A stretch of DNA of 64,000 bases from Pseudorasbora parva (lineage: Eukaryota > Chordata > Actinopteri > Cypriniformes > Gobionidae): the NCBI RefSeq assembly GCF_024679245.1, contig NC_090186.1:30745946-30809945 (forward strand), given 5' to 3'. Both the position numbers and the translations under genes were made by a program. Below the pieces are notes generated by a model. It saw nothing but the letters and a program-made list of their open reading frames with translations. It was not told where the DNA came from and searched no databases. Positions 42,341-57,104 of this stretch are shown piece after piece. Every line of letters begins with the position of its first letter. Within the stretch, counting starts at the first letter, position 1.

Positions 42341-43696
42341 AACACAAGCTCATTTCAGAAGAGATGGAAAGCACCTGATCGCTAGGGTTTCTCAGAGGAG
42401 AGCTATGGTAGAAATGTGTCTATTTAGAACATAATCAGAATATCAGATAATAAGGTTAAATCGATATACTCCGGTAAACTGGAGGAAGCATGAGCATTTT
42501 CTACATGATTTGAGATGGGTTTCCACAGTTGTACCTTGACAGGTTATAGAGATATCTGATAGAGTTACTTGCACTTCTTCATATGTGAAGTTCAACTGTT
42601 TGCAATATTATATTTTTTTTAACATAATTTTATTATCATTTTATCCATGTTTGTTAAATACACACAATATTGCTGTGTATATTATCTTTAACTTAAAACC
42701 ATAAATGTATACTTTACATTCAAGTGGACATCTGAAAAACTCTGAAACGTGTTTAAAAAAATAATAAAAAAATCTAATCTTGCTTTTCATGCCCTAAGAG
42801 TAATAAAAACACAAAGAAAAAAACATACTGACTGAGGTTATCATAATTTTGATAAATTATGATTGGTTTTGCCATCAGAATAATGAATTGCATTTTAAAA
42901 TATATTAAAGCAGAAAACTTTTATTTAAAATGTGCATAATATTTCACAATATTACTGATTTTAGTGATTTTTTTAAATTAAATAAATGCAACTAATGCTG
43001 ATTAAAAAATGTGTACAGACCCAAACTTTAAATGGTATTCAATATAGTTAGAAATTAAACTTATATAAGAATTAAATAACCTTTGAATTATCGTTTACTG
43101 TGATGCCACTTTTTGAACAGATGCAAATAAAAAAAATCCTTAATAATTTTATATTCCATTTTTTGAAAAACAATACAGATAAAACACTAAATCAATGCTG
43201 AAAGATGCCATTGAGTTCATAGTTAAACTGGAATATTTCCATCTCTAAAGTGACAAACTGAAGGTAGTCTCAAACTCGACAAAAGGGATGAAAGTGGAAG
43301 TGGTGGTCTCGCACCTCCTCCACAAATATTTCTGCTCGGCTCAAATAAACTAGCTGGGGGTTCATCAAAGTCTCATCTGGGATGAAAACGTCTGTTCAAA
43401 CAGGTCTCTGCGGTAATAAATCATTCTCAAACTGTGATACAGTGTGAAATACCAAGCACAGTGAAAACAAACCAATGAGCTTTTACACGGTCAATCACAC
43501 ACTCGTCAGCTCTACCTGCAGTCTCAATTGTAAGGCAGCGTGACCTGTGGAAATACCAACAGGAGCATAACAGCCTGGAGCCACTGGGTCATTTAGGTTA
43601 CATGCTTGTTGCTAGCCTTTCTTCAATTGTTGTTTGGACAATGGCTAGAAGAATCTGAGTGATGGTGAGAAAAAAAGATTCTGCAATACAGCCATT
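42341..43696. other. Noncoding, degraded repeat
   Basis: About 42880-43035 resembles the same degraded fish repeat as 29860-30020 (ATATTTCACAATATTACTG ... GACCCAAACTTT). No gene. Confidence 0.4.
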
Positions 43697-44779
<1,083 letters not shown>

Positions 44780-45184
44780 TAGATAGATAACCAGAACTAT
44801 CTTTCTCAAATCAAATAATTAGAAAGTTCATGACACAGGAAATATTTCAAGTATCTTAGATGCTATCTGATCGACTAAATTCCTTTAGCATTTGCTCAAA
44901 CTTGCACTCGCATCCAGCTGACTCACTTGCACACCTCTGCCAAACAGCTAATGGTAAAGAATGAAAAGATATATGATGACAGAGGGAGGGAAGCATGCCC
45001 GAGAGATGATATCTACCACTTTTATCCACTTCACTATACATTCATTACAGGTCTATACTCTGATTTCAAGAAAAAAAGTCCCCTAAAACCATTTGACCTC
45101 GTTGACCTCACCTCACCCAATACTCATCCTCGCAGGTATGAGAAGGAAAAGCAAATGGTCATAATTTCCTCAAATCTGTAAGAG
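44780..45184. other. Noncoding, no gene seen
   Basis: Nothing recognised. Confidence 0.4.
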
Positions 45185-45399
45185 TATCTTCCTTCAGCTG
45201 AACACAAAAGGATAATCTCTCGATATCCATCAATCTATTGTATAGATTCAAAGAAGAGCTTGACAGCCTCAGTCCCTCAATATTATGTTAGAATGGTCTG
45301 AAGATTTTGTGTGTTCACAGCAGAATGTCATACAGGTTTAGAACAACATGAGGGTGAGTAAATGAATTTTCATTTATGGCTAAACTATCACTATAAAGG
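45185..45399. mobile_element. Angel-like MITE fragment
   Basis: Contains CTTCAGCTGAACACAAAAGG at the left and CATACAGGTTTAGAACAACA with GAGGGTGAGTAAATGAATTT at the right, the Angel-type interior and right end. The left end is missing. Confidence 0.55.
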
Positions 45400-45596
45400 G
45401 TTTAGCGAAAGCACTTTAACTGTGTGGGGTAAGAGGGTGAGGTTGGAGGTTACTAATTGAATTCCACCAAACAGAAACAAAGTTGAATTTGTCTGTCAGT
45501 TGTTAAGGAATTATGCCACTGAGGAATCTGCTGTGATTGACAAGTCTGCTGATTAAAGGAGGGGCTCTAGAGTAGAGCAAAGTCCACAGAAGTTCT

Positions 45597-45598
<2 letters not shown>

Positions 45599-45688
<90 letters not shown>
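45599..45688. repeat. (GT)n microsatellite
   Basis: A GT tract of about 90 bases. Confidence 0.95.
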
Positions 45689-45689
<1 letters not shown>

Positions 45690-46694
45690 CATTGAGAGTA
45701 AAAGATTACAAGATCTACACAAAGGTAAGAGACATACAGATGAAAATAATTGTATTAAAAGTAAAATCATTGCAGTTTGCAGTGTGTAGAGAACACGTAT
45801 GCCCATTAACGTGTGGATTTAAAGAGCATTATCTTGTCCAAAGTCGCACAAAGTCAAAATGTACTTCTGACACCTTTGAGGCTATAAACGTACACATTTT
45901 GTGCACACTCTGCATACCAGAGCTGAGGAGCAGGCGCCCAGACCTGACTTCCGATCGTGTGCGCTATTGATGTCCTGGCCTGCGTGCGCTCATTGTCTCC
46001 AGCCGTGTTGTTATTGAGGCTTTACGCTTTGCTTTTGTATTTTCTCTAAATATGAATGTTTTATCCAAACTGGCCCAATTGCTTAACCATCCATACTCTA
46101 CTCCACCCACCGCTTCAATAAGACAGGACAACATGAGAATGAGCAGGATGAATGCACACACAGACGCTCTCTCAGACATCTCGACAAGTATGTAACATTG
46201 GCAATTTCACATGTTTTAATGGGCAGATATTAAACGGCTTATTTGTTGTGGAATAATAAATATAGAGCCATGTACGAAGCCATTATCACAGATGACTTAC
46301 ACTGAAAGCCGTTTAAAGTGAATCACCACGCTTTTACTTGCAAATTTATAATAAGAAAATTATACAAATCTGATTGAAGCAACAAAGACGGCTGTGGACT
46401 GACAGTATGTTGCTTCCCACTCCCCCTCACTTTCACACAGGAAGCTCTTCCTGAGCTGAGGTCATTGAGATTGGGCTCTGGAGGAGCACTTCAAATCCCA
46501 AACCTTCTCTCGTGGTATCTGTCTTTCTCTCGTGGAGTTCCCACAGCAAACTGCTTTCACTAGAGAAGCAACTGTGCTCAAGTCTTCAAGAGTATTAAAG
46601 GAAGCCTATACATGGCTAGATGTCACATGGGGAAGTGTCTCAATAACTAGAAGATTTTGAGCCTATGGTTGAATTGCACAAATTCATTTTTCTA
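45689..46694. other. Noncoding, no gene seen
   Basis: Short frames only. The 46400-46600 stretch is less AT-rich but has no coding signal. Confidence 0.4.
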
Positions 46695-47992
46695 CACTGT
46701 AAAAAATTTTGGTTGGTTTTTGTTGGTTTAACTTAAAAAAGTAAGTAACCTGGTTGCCTTAAATTGTGAGTTTATTGAAATTAAAACTTTGAGTTAATAC
46801 AATGAAGAAAATTTGTTTAATAAATAGAAGCTCAAAATAATATAGTATCTGAACCACATAAAAAAATTGATCAATCATGAAAATAGCACTATTTGGCATG
46901 TTTCACTGCATCATCAGAAATAAAACACACACAATTACCCAATATGCTTACAAAATCTTTTAATAATATTTTAATAAAGGTTGTCGAATCTCAAAAAATG
47001 TTCATTGTATTAACTCAAAATTTTAATTTCAGTGAACTCAAAATTTTAAAGGACAACTCCGGTGAGAAATGAACCTGTAATTAACAGATGGTTACAGAGT
47101 AGATCGTTCTCTGGGATGCGTTTTCATGAAAATCGAATGTAAAGAGTTTTATCTCTAAAAACAGATTAGCTTATAACACTAGTCTATGGGGCACAGAGTA
47201 GTGAAATTAAATCGCTAGTTAATACCACTAACAAGGCTAAAAATAGCCTCACACTAACACGGTAGCATAATGAGGGTCCCTACATGCAAACCGAAGCATT
47301 GAGAACTTTGTAAGAGTACAAACAGTTTAATAAGAAGACACTTTATAGACATAGTGCAGTACGCGTTCACGGACAGGCGCCAAGTGGCGCCTAGGAGCCA
47401 AGGCTGCTAAGTGATGAACTGTGACTTGGAATCTCATATGGTCCGTTGTTTCCGGAAGAAAACACTGAACACAACAGAGAAAATAAATAAATAAAAATAA
47501 AAATGTCCATGTTATTACATTTCACAAACTTAATTCCTATCGACCAGCTCACTTAGAACAGCGCTCGTGGATCGATTCGTCGAGACTGTTTTCCAAGATG
47601 GCGCCTGTCCGTGAACGCGTAGTGCACTGTGTTTATAAATTATCTTCTTATTAAACTGTTTGTACAGTTACAAAGTTCTCAATCCTTCGGTTTGCATGTA
47701 GTGACCCTCGTTATGCTACCGTGTTAGTGTGAGGCTATTTTGAGCCTTGTTAGTGATATTAACTAGCGATTTAATTTTACCACCCTGTGTCTACCCTGTG
47801 CCCCATAGACTAGCGTTATAAGCTAATCTGTTTTTAGAGATAAAACTCTTTACATTCGATTTTCAAGAAAACGCATCCCAGAGAACGATCTACTCGCTGA
47901 CCATCTGTTAATTATCCCTAGGTTCATTTCTCACTGGAGTTGTCCTTTAAGGCAACCAGGTAACTTTTTTTCTAAATAATTTTTTACTGTGT
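46695..47992. mobile_element. Foldback MITE with CACTGTAAAAA ends, copy B
   Basis: Begins CACTGTAAAAAATTTTGG and ends near TTTTTTACTGTG. Its sequence is the reverse complement of copy A (8329-8932) over most of its length. A 0.9-kb TTAA-flanked foldback (47050-47946) is inserted near its right end. Confidence 0.7.
47050..47946. mobile_element. TTAA-flanked long foldback element (897 bp)
   Basis: TTAA at 47046-47049 and 47947-47950. Starts AGGACAACTCCGGTGAGAAA and ends with the inverted TTTCTCACTGGAGTTGTCCT. The two arms are inverted copies over about 330 bases each (for example GTCTATGGGGCACAG against CTGTGCCCCATAGAC, and GCGTTCACGGACAGGCGCC against GGCGCCTGTCCGTGAACGC). The middle about 200 bases are unique. 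No transposase. Confidence 0.85.
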
Positions 47993-48249
47993 AGGAGTTT
48001 GTAGCATTTTTGTATTTTTAATACCTTTGAGTAACTGTTTATTGCACTAGGCTGAATATGGATAATGTTATCCAGTGTTCTTAGAACTATTTGTTTTTAG
48101 AAATGTCAGGTTGATGAAAATGTTGTGTATATTTTTTTGTGGTAAAGTTCCAAAGTCTTTAAGCAAAGCTCAGAAATTGGCTCACCCAATAAGAGAAATA
48201 TTTACTTGATTTTTAACAAAATTAATTAATGCTATTACAACAAACAATG

Positions 48250-48468
48250 TCACTGTAAAAAAGGCAAATTTTGAACTTTTGCAGTACAATCGACTTGGAT
48301 GTTTAAGTTATTTCAACTTAAATTATGTTAAACTGACTTTAAAAAATGAGTTACATCTTGTATAACTAATAAAATAAAGTTTAACATTTCTTAACTTATT
48401 TGAGTTAAAACAATGTAAAAACATATGTTGTCATAACTTATTGAACATATAATTTTTTACAGTATAGA
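48250..48468. mobile_element. MITE with CACTGTAAAAA ends, second type, copy 1
   Basis: Starts CACTGTAAAAAAGGC, contains GTACAATCGACTTGGATGTT and TTAAGTTATTTCAACTTA, and ends TTTTTTACAGTA. A second copy is at 48792-49135. Confidence 0.65.
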
Positions 48469-48791
48469 GAGGACAATACATGGTGTCTTTACAAGTCTAA
48501 AACCTTTGAATATATTACAACAAATGTATTATTTTTTTCTTTGTGCATACACCTCCAAATGTCTTTGCTAAGACAATTCCAATTCCAACGAGTATTTTTG
48601 TGTGTAAATTTGTGACAATTGCTATTTAATGTATTTAAATGTTTTTTGTTGTTGTTATAAGATAAGAAAATTAATATTATTTGAATATAATTTGGAACTC
48701 AGTTTTCTTCACCCCCTTTAAAGAGTGCCATGGGTTCAAACCAACAATTGCATAACAGAATCCTCATGGTTCCCATATCCAACTAATCTTA

Positions 48792-49135
<344 letters not shown>

Positions 49136-49223
49136 TACACACCACGAAATTAGATAAGCACAATCCATAAGGCTTTGATGTCGGACACAAAAACACACCT
49201 CGGCCCCTGAATGTAAACACAGA

Positions 49224-49238
49224 TTGGCGCATCACGTG
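49224..49238. promoter_or_regulatory. E2F-like site and canonical E-box upstream of mycn
   Basis: TTGGCGC (49224-49230) is E2F-like and is followed within 3 bases by CACGTG (49233-49238), the consensus for Myc/Max and USF. It lies about 0.65-0.8 kb upstream of the probable first exon. Function is inferred from the motif only. Confidence 0.4.
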
Positions 49239-49818
49239 TCCACATGGCGGCAGACGTGAGTCGACACTGCTGATGTTATGCGGATCGGCCGTTACCTCAC
49301 TGACCTGAACAATAAAGAGAGATGCTGCTGACTCGTTCTGATTCATTCACAGGACTGTTCCTCCTGTTTGAACGCTTATACAGTGTAGGCTACAGCTACA
49401 TTTAGGCTATATTGTGAATAAAGCCTCATTACACAGTAGAGTAAAAATAAACCCATCCAATCTCAGCCTATATTTCAGTCATTAAATTTACAGATGGACA
49501 CTTTGTCCGAATATGAAATTTATGCCATCATTTACCATTTCCGTTCTTAACGCGACTTGTTTTGGAAGAATATTGAAGGCTGAAAGCCTAAAAGTGCATT
49601 TTACCCACACAATGAAAGTGGACGGTGACTGAGATCTGTCTGTACTTCTGTCCAACACTGCGTTGCATTAAAGAAGTCGTGTTTTGAACATGATGATGAT
49701 TGGTTTTATGATTATTATTTCTGCGTGAGTTTTCCTTGATTATCGGCATATTTAACACCTCAGACAGACCAAAATGATGCCATTTCCAAAGAAAAAAATC
49801 ACACAACAAATGTCCCAC

Positions 49819-49862
49819 ATGCAAATACCTAGCCCAGCGCCCCGCCCACGGGGGGAGGGGCC
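49819..49862 (+). promoter_or_regulatory. Octamer and GC boxes of the mycn promoter
   Basis: A perfect POU octamer ATGCAAAT (49819-49826) is followed by CCCCGCCC and GGGGGAGGGG GC boxes (about 49840-49860), in the position expected for a promoter just upstream of the noncoding first exon. Confidence 0.5.
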
Positions 49863-49879
49863 ACTACATCCAAACGCAA

Positions 49880-50014
49880 GCAGGGAGAATAATACTTCAC
49901 AGCCCGAAATACAGAGGCGACAGAACAGTCTTCAGTCGCTGCGGTAGATGTGCGACTCCACACGGGAGGCACAGTGACTGACTGCGATACATAAGGGACA
50001 AGAAACACTCAGAG
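49880..50014 (+). other. mycn: Probable noncoding exon 1 of mycn
   Basis: MYC-family genes have a noncoding first exon. A strong donor, CTCAGAG followed by GTAAGA, lies at 50014/50015. It is about 620 bases before the exon 2 acceptor TTCCTTAG (50624-50631). The start at about 49880 is a guess from the GC boxes upstream. Confidence 0.55.
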
Positions 50015-50636
50015 GTAAGACGCCCAGGTCTTTTAGTTTCAACTAGTTGGTTAATTTCACCGACGCGAAATATTATTAACGTTAGTGAGCTCACCATTCT
50101 GCACGACTTGCTTTAGAAGGAGTTTGTGTCTCGTGCTACAATTACAGTCCAAAGTTTAGTGAGTTAATAAACGCTATCAAAATGAACAATGTAGAGAGGA
50201 TACTTCAAAGACATCTTTGACTTAGAGCCTACAACAAAATATTGTAGGCTATTAGTGATTTTTTTGCGTGTTACCTCCAAATGTCTTTGTTAGAACAAAA
50301 GCTGTTTTTATAATTAGGCCTATTGTTATTATTATTATTATGTAATAATAATAATAATAATAGCCTAATAATAATAATATAATTGCTATCACAAATCTAA
50401 ACGAGCTCTTCCATTGAAAGAGTTTGTGTTTTATACAGCAATTACAAAGTGAGCTAATTACATTTTTCACACAACACTGTGAGGACAGTGCGATGACAAG
50501 CACCTACAAGACATCAGAATGAGAGTCATTGAAAATATATTGTGTTTGCCATTTGCGCGTGTCTTATAGGACAAACGCTTCTATTTCAAAAGCTGTGGTG
50601 ATTATAACTCATCCGTTTGTGTCTTCCTTAGGGAGA

Positions 50637-51527
50637 ATGCCAGCTAAAACCATGAACTCCGATTTGGAGTTTGACTCCTTGCAGCCGTGCTTCTACCCGG
50701 ACGAGGATGACTTCTACTTCTGCAGACCAGACGCTGCACCGCCTGGAGAGGACATCTGGAAGAAATTCGAGCTGCTGCCCACTCCTCCTCTGTCCCCGAG
50801 CCGGGCAGCGCTTCCAGGGGATCCGGGTGAGCTGGGCGGGGTGGCTGGGGATTGTTCGCTGATGGGCTTTGGATTAACAGACCCGTCGGACTGGGCTTCC
50901 GAGCTTATGCTCTTACCGGGAGACGACATTTGGGGGGCGTCTGACGGGGACCTGTTCGGCTCTGTTTTGGATACTACGGACAATTCCATCATCATTCAGG
51001 ACTGCATGTGGAGCGGCTTTTCGGCACGCGAGAAATTGGAGCGGGTGGTGAATGAGAAACTCGGGAAAGCCATCTCTGCTCCTACCGTTACTGAAGCCGG
51101 TAAAGACACGGCAGTCAAGTCGCCAGAAATGAGCCACTCTATACCGGAGTGTGTGGACCCTACTGTAGTTTTCCCTTATCCAGTCAACAAAAGAAACGGG
51201 AGCAGCAGCAGCAGCAGCCAAAGTGTGACACAACTGAGGAGCCAACAACTGCCTCCAGTCAGTGCAGACGAGACTCCGAGCGATTCTGGTAAGTGTCTCC
51301 TTACATGCTGTTAATGTAAAGTTAAGATAGACCATTGTTCGCACGACACATTCTATGAATGACTATTAATCATCATAACCAAATTATGATGGTGGTGATG
51401 GTGCTTCTAAAAAGTTTGTCAGTCTATAGTTTGCACTAGATTGCAAGTGGTCATTGGGGTAATTGTTGAAGATCATATGACAGGCCCTGAATCGGATTAG
51501 TGTGTGACATTCCAGACTGTCGGTCAC

Positions 51528-51559
<32 letters not shown>

Positions 51560-53809
51560 TGAGTAGTAGTAGTGGGCGGTGATGGGAAGTTTATGTAACA
51601 CTCGATCTGCATTCCCAGTAGATGGCGGTAATATTTGATGTTGTCCATGATGTCAAGCCATTTGGCCTAATAGCTCTGGTTAAAGATTTAATGCAGAGAA
51701 TAGCGTCACTGGGCTATATTAAATAGAAAAACATGTTCTTATCTGCCCTCCATTAATCTGGCTTTAGGCATGAAAGCAGAATCGAATTTGGGAATTTATT
51801 AGGTCACAGGATTAGGGTTTTTTATGACATGCATTGTACATTGTTTTTAAACATAAAAAAAATATTATTTGTATTTAATTCGTTTTTTTTTTTCAAATTG
51901 AGAGCTGTTGATGGTGTAAAACCACAGGCTCAGATGTTTGGGGTGTGGGAGTGAGGGCAGATTTCATGAAAAGCCAAGCCCCTAAATTCAGTGCCCCCCA
52001 ATAAGTCGTTTCCCTTCAAAATGAGGACTTGTTTCAAATGCAAATCCCAAACGACAATCACACGTGGGTGAGAGAATAAGAGCTGGCACTGGGCACCAGC
52101 ATGTGATAAAGGAGGCATGCGTGTGCATCTACAAGAAAGACAAACCCCCCCTTCTTGCCCAGTAGGCTGAGCTTGGCAGGCAGAGAAACTTCCAGAGAGG
52201 TGCAGTGAATGATAATCACAAGAAAAAAAAAGACGAGGAAGGAAAAAAAGAGAAGATGGGTCATCTCTCTTTACAGGGTGACGGCTTTGAACAAGCAGAG
52301 CCTTTCCTCCAGCTGTCTGCTTGGCTCTTCTCCAGGGCAGCGGCTTAAGACGCCATCAGATCAGTGTTACTCGGCAAAGCCCGCGAATAATTGGACCACA
52401 CGATTACAGCGCTAGTTTTTCCCGCCTGTGCTGTTATCCCTTTTCGCGGCAAACCAGTGAAAGAGGGAAACGCTCTGACTGTCTGCATTCTGTTGCAGAC
52501 TAAATTGCCCCGTTTGGTCTCTCCTTAACGCTGGCAGACGGTTTCCTGTAGGGAGCTTTTGAAGTGAGAGGTTGTGGGCTCCAGTAAATGCCAAACAGTC
52601 TTCATGTGTGGCTTAGCTAATAATCACGTCCATTATCTCATAAACATAGCTCTCGGGCGTCACACTGAGGACGTCTTGCCATCTAAGCTTAGCTTGAAAT
52701 GTGTCACCAGTTGAAAAGGCACCAAGTAAAATGTCTAACTTGACAGCAAAACAGCTTTTGTAAGAAAATATATGACATGACGAAATGCTCATGTGCTTGC
52801 TAACCCCCTCATTAGACGGCGTAAATAGAGGGTGTGTGTTAAAGTAGAAAGTCAAATCCAAGGTGGTCCAGTCTGGGGAGAAACCAGCTCCTGTGTTTGA
52901 CAGAGCGTGTTCAGATGATTGCATTGAGCAATTGTCTCATCTGCCCACACAAAGACATTAACTCGAGCACACACCCAGAGAAAACACAGGCATGTTTCCT
53001 TTAAGAGCGCTTGTTCATACCTGTGTTCCTCCAGAGGAATGGTTGCACAACAAACATTCTAACCTAAATCTCCTTCTCTTCCTCTAGATGATGATGATGA
53101 TGATGATGATGAAGATGACGACGACGAGGAGGACGACGAAGACGACGAAGACGATGAGGAGATCGATGTCGTCACTGTAGAGAAAAGGCGTTCCATCACC
53201 AGCAAGATAACCGGCACTGGCCTGTCTGCCGTCTCTAACACTCAGGCGTCCACAGTAGGGCGGTTGGGCTCAGGGGTGAGCAAAGCTCCACAGGAGCTCA
53301 TTCTGAAGAGGACGGCGGCAGCGTCTATCCACCAGCAACAGCATAACTACGCAGCCCCATCCCCTTACTCCGACCAGCAAGACGTACCCAACCCTCCCCC
53401 GAGCAAGAAACTCAGAATCGACAACAGCACTATAACTCTACGCACTGGCAAGAATCAGAGCTATTCCCCGAGCTCCCCTACTAACAGTGTACAAGGACAG
53501 CGCATGAGGAAGAGCGATTCCAGCAGCCCGCGATGCTCCGACTCAGAGGATAGCGAACGCCGGCGCAACCACAACATCTTGGAGCGCCAGAGGCGCAACG
53601 ACCTGCGCTCTAGCTTCCTCACTCTGCGCGACCAGGTGCCAGAGCTGGCGCACAACGACAAGGCGGCGAAGGTGGTCATCTTGAAGAAAGCCACAGAGTA
53701 CGTCAGTTCCCTTGAGTCCCAGGAGCACCGACTCCAGCAGGAGAAAGACAGACTGCAGGCCCGGCGACAACAGCTCCTCCGCAGGCTCGAACAGGCCAGG
53801 ACTCGCTAA
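50637..53809 (+). CDS. mycn: N-Myc transcription factor (exons 50637-51288 and 53088-53809)
   Basis: Two coding exons join in phase (652 + 722 bases = 457 codons plus stop); donor TCTG|GTAAGT, acceptor CTCTAG|ATG. Landmarks: Myc box 0 ([13 protein letters not shown], 9-28); Myc box I ([19 protein letters not shown], 38-56) with the T49/S53 phosphodegron pair; Myc box II ([16 protein letters not shown], 121-136); Myc box III-like [10 protein letters not shown] followed by VNKR; a six-Ser run from CAG repeats (51201-51219); a 25-residue Asp/Glu tract (218-242); [11 protein letters not shown]; Myc box IV-like region (283-312); then basic region from about 374 ([18 protein letters not shown]), helix-loop-helix and a Leu zipper (L426, L433, L440). 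It would pair with Max and bind CACGTG in the nucleus. Box I wording and overall length favour mycn over myca/mycb. The ATG at 50637 is preferred over an upstream in-frame ATG in intron 1; a second ATG lies five codons later. Confidence 0.95.
51289..53087 (+). other. mycn: mycn intron 2
   Basis: A 1.8-kb intron with consensus ends. It contains a short CA/CG alternating tract (about 51523-51560) and no recognisable transposon or nested gene, unlike the repeat-rich flanks. Confidence 0.85.
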
Positions 53810-54815
53810 CCCTTAATGCTCATTGGCTGAACGCCTCACAGCTAACGGTCGGCGTCAAATGACGTACGACGGACCGCTAACGGCTAACGGCCCTTAAATG
53901 AATTCTAGGGACACTCACTGCTGACACTTTTTTGCACATTTTTTGACGTCAAGAATGTTTCAGGTTTACTTTGTCACCCCAATCACGCTACATTGATGAG
54001 GGAAGGTGCTTACCGGTAAACCCAACTTACCCTCAATGACAAGACCCTTATGAACACAGTCTTCAGTATGCGACTGGGTCGATGAACTTTGCATTCACGC
54101 TCTTCCTGCAAAATGGACACTAAATAAATGACACGAGACACTTCGAATGGCTATAATCTTTCACACCTCACTGGTGCTGAATCTCATGGATGTACCTCTG
54201 CGCACCTTGATGTCAGACACTTTTGTAAATAGATTAGATTTTAAAAGAACACACTCAGTCTGCCTTGTTTTTGTATACGATTATTGTCTTTTGTTTTTTT
54301 TTATAAAGATGTCAAAAGCTGCCAATAACTAGACTGGAAGTTTATATACCTTTAACAAGTACTGTAAGACCTCAATTTCTGAGGAGTTTTGTAATATAAG
54401 GACACATTGTTTTTTTGATTCTTTTGTCTTATAATCTCTCTGTTATGACACGCTTTACTAATTCTTACATTTATGCTTTAGTGTGCTTCTGATACATACT
54501 AAATCTGATACTTATATTTTCGTATGAAAATGAGTTCTGAGTAGATATCACTTTATCTTCTTTTTATCCTTTTTTCTACCTTAATTTCTTTTGTACAGAA
54601 ATTTTTTCTATCTCAATTTATAATGCTTCTATACTTTGCTGTCTTTCTCTTTCTTTCATTGTTTATATATTTGTAAGTATTGGGTTCATAGAACTGGGTC
54701 ATTGGGGAAAAAAGTGTTTTTTTTTCTCTTTTTCTATAATGTACATTAAGTGCTGCGACTCACGGCACTTTGAAATACCTCATTTTGAAAAATAAATAGA
54801 CATTTTGAAAACAAA
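53810..54815 (+). other. mycn: mycn 3' UTR and poly(A) signal
   Basis: From the stop at 53807-53809 to AATAAA at 54791-54796. It is U-rich with scattered ATTTA-type words, fitting a short-lived mRNA. A GCACTTT word at 54765-54771 is complementary to the AAAGUGC seed of the miR-17 family; significance unknown. Confidence 0.75.
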
Positions 54816-55129
54816 AGAGCTTGTTGTCAAAGGATGGGTGCTTTTGTATCGCCACTAGTGGGATTTAAGTCCTGTCAGGTATTGAGAAACAAAACGCTGA
54901 ACTGCATTTCAGACATGCTTGAAGCCCCTCTGTGGGCGGCAACATCCACATTTCAAACAGGCCTGAAACAACTCGTTAAGTTATGACTTTCAAGGGGATT
55001 ATGATTTTGAAAGCAAAAACCCACAGTTAAATCATATTGTCAAATAAAAATACCCATGTCACTCATTTGAAGCATAAATAAGGAGCTGGCCAAGTCTAGT
55101 TTTTCTCTAGGATCATGTTTGTGTGTGTG
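54816..55129. other. Noncoding downstream of mycn
   Basis: No gene or repeat recognised. Confidence 0.4.
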
Positions 55130-55255
55130 ATCCAGGTAAACCCTACAAGGGGGACAAAATGTCCCCCCAAAAATGGCAACATCCGAAATCCTTGTCCTTG
55201 TGGGGACATTTTTTTGGTCCCTATGAGGAAAACAGATTATAACTCATACTATATG

Positions 55256-55327
<72 letters not shown>

Positions 55328-55575
55328 CTGGTTTATGGGCCAGCCAGATTCATAAACATACTAAATTATGCCCCCCCCCCCCACACACACACACACACTT
55401 TTTAAAAGGTTTATAAATCATACATGATGAGTTTTTTTGAGTAAAAATGCAGAATGTTTCCTGTGATGGGTAGGTTTAGGGCCAGGGGCAGTGTAAGGGG
55501 ACAGAATGGACAGTTTGTGCAGTGTAAAATCCATTACGTCCATGGAATGTCCCCATAATTCACACAACACAACGT
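55130..55575 (+). mobile_element. Fish repeat associated with CA tracts, copy 2
   Basis: Same family as 28882-29153, in opposite orientation: TGCAGAATGTTTCCTGTGATGG, GGCAGTGTAAGGGGAC and CAGTGTAAAATCCATTACG. It includes ACAAAATGTCCCCCC and TTGTGGGGACATTTTT inverted words and a TG tract (55257-55327). Confidence 0.65.
55257..55327. repeat. (TG)n microsatellite
   Basis: A TG tract of about 71 bases inside the repeat copy. Confidence 0.95.
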
Positions 55576-55827
55576 GTGTGTGTACTGTTTCCTCAACATA
55601 AAGTCAAAATTTACTTGTTACGAAATTTGAATCGTATCTAGGCCTATACACTTAAATTGATTGTCCATAAAAGCCTCGTATCTACATGTTTTGGACTTGT
55701 TTTCCTCTTTTCTATTCAATCTTTCCTGTTTTTCATTCGTCAAGCCTTTCTCCCTCCATCTGCCTCGCTATAAGAGATCTGGTTGACCAGGCCCCCTCTC
55801 ACAAAGGAGAACGAGTATCTCCCTCGT

Positions 55828-57023
<1,196 letters not shown>

Positions 57024-57102
57024 TCTTCTTCTTCTTCTTCTTCTTCTTCTTCTTCTTCTTCTTCTTCTTCTTCTTCTTCTTCTTCTTCTTCTTCTTCTTC
57101 TT
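57024..57102. repeat. (CTT)n microsatellite, tail of a LINE
   Basis: About 26 CTT copies; on the minus strand (AAG)n directly after the 3' end of the LINE remnant at 57105-57335. Confidence 0.9.
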
Positions 57103-57104
57103 TT

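Noticed and set aside
50529..50636. N-terminal extension of N-Myc from an upstream in-frame ATG
   Set aside because: The extra codons lie in intron 1; a good acceptor (TTCCTTAG at 50631) separates them from exon 2, and the family starts just before the Myc box 0 region.
51289..51314. Alternative mycn C-terminus GKCLLTCC by reading through the exon 2 donor
   Set aside because: The GTAAGT donor is strong and the exon 3 junction restores the family sequence exactly.
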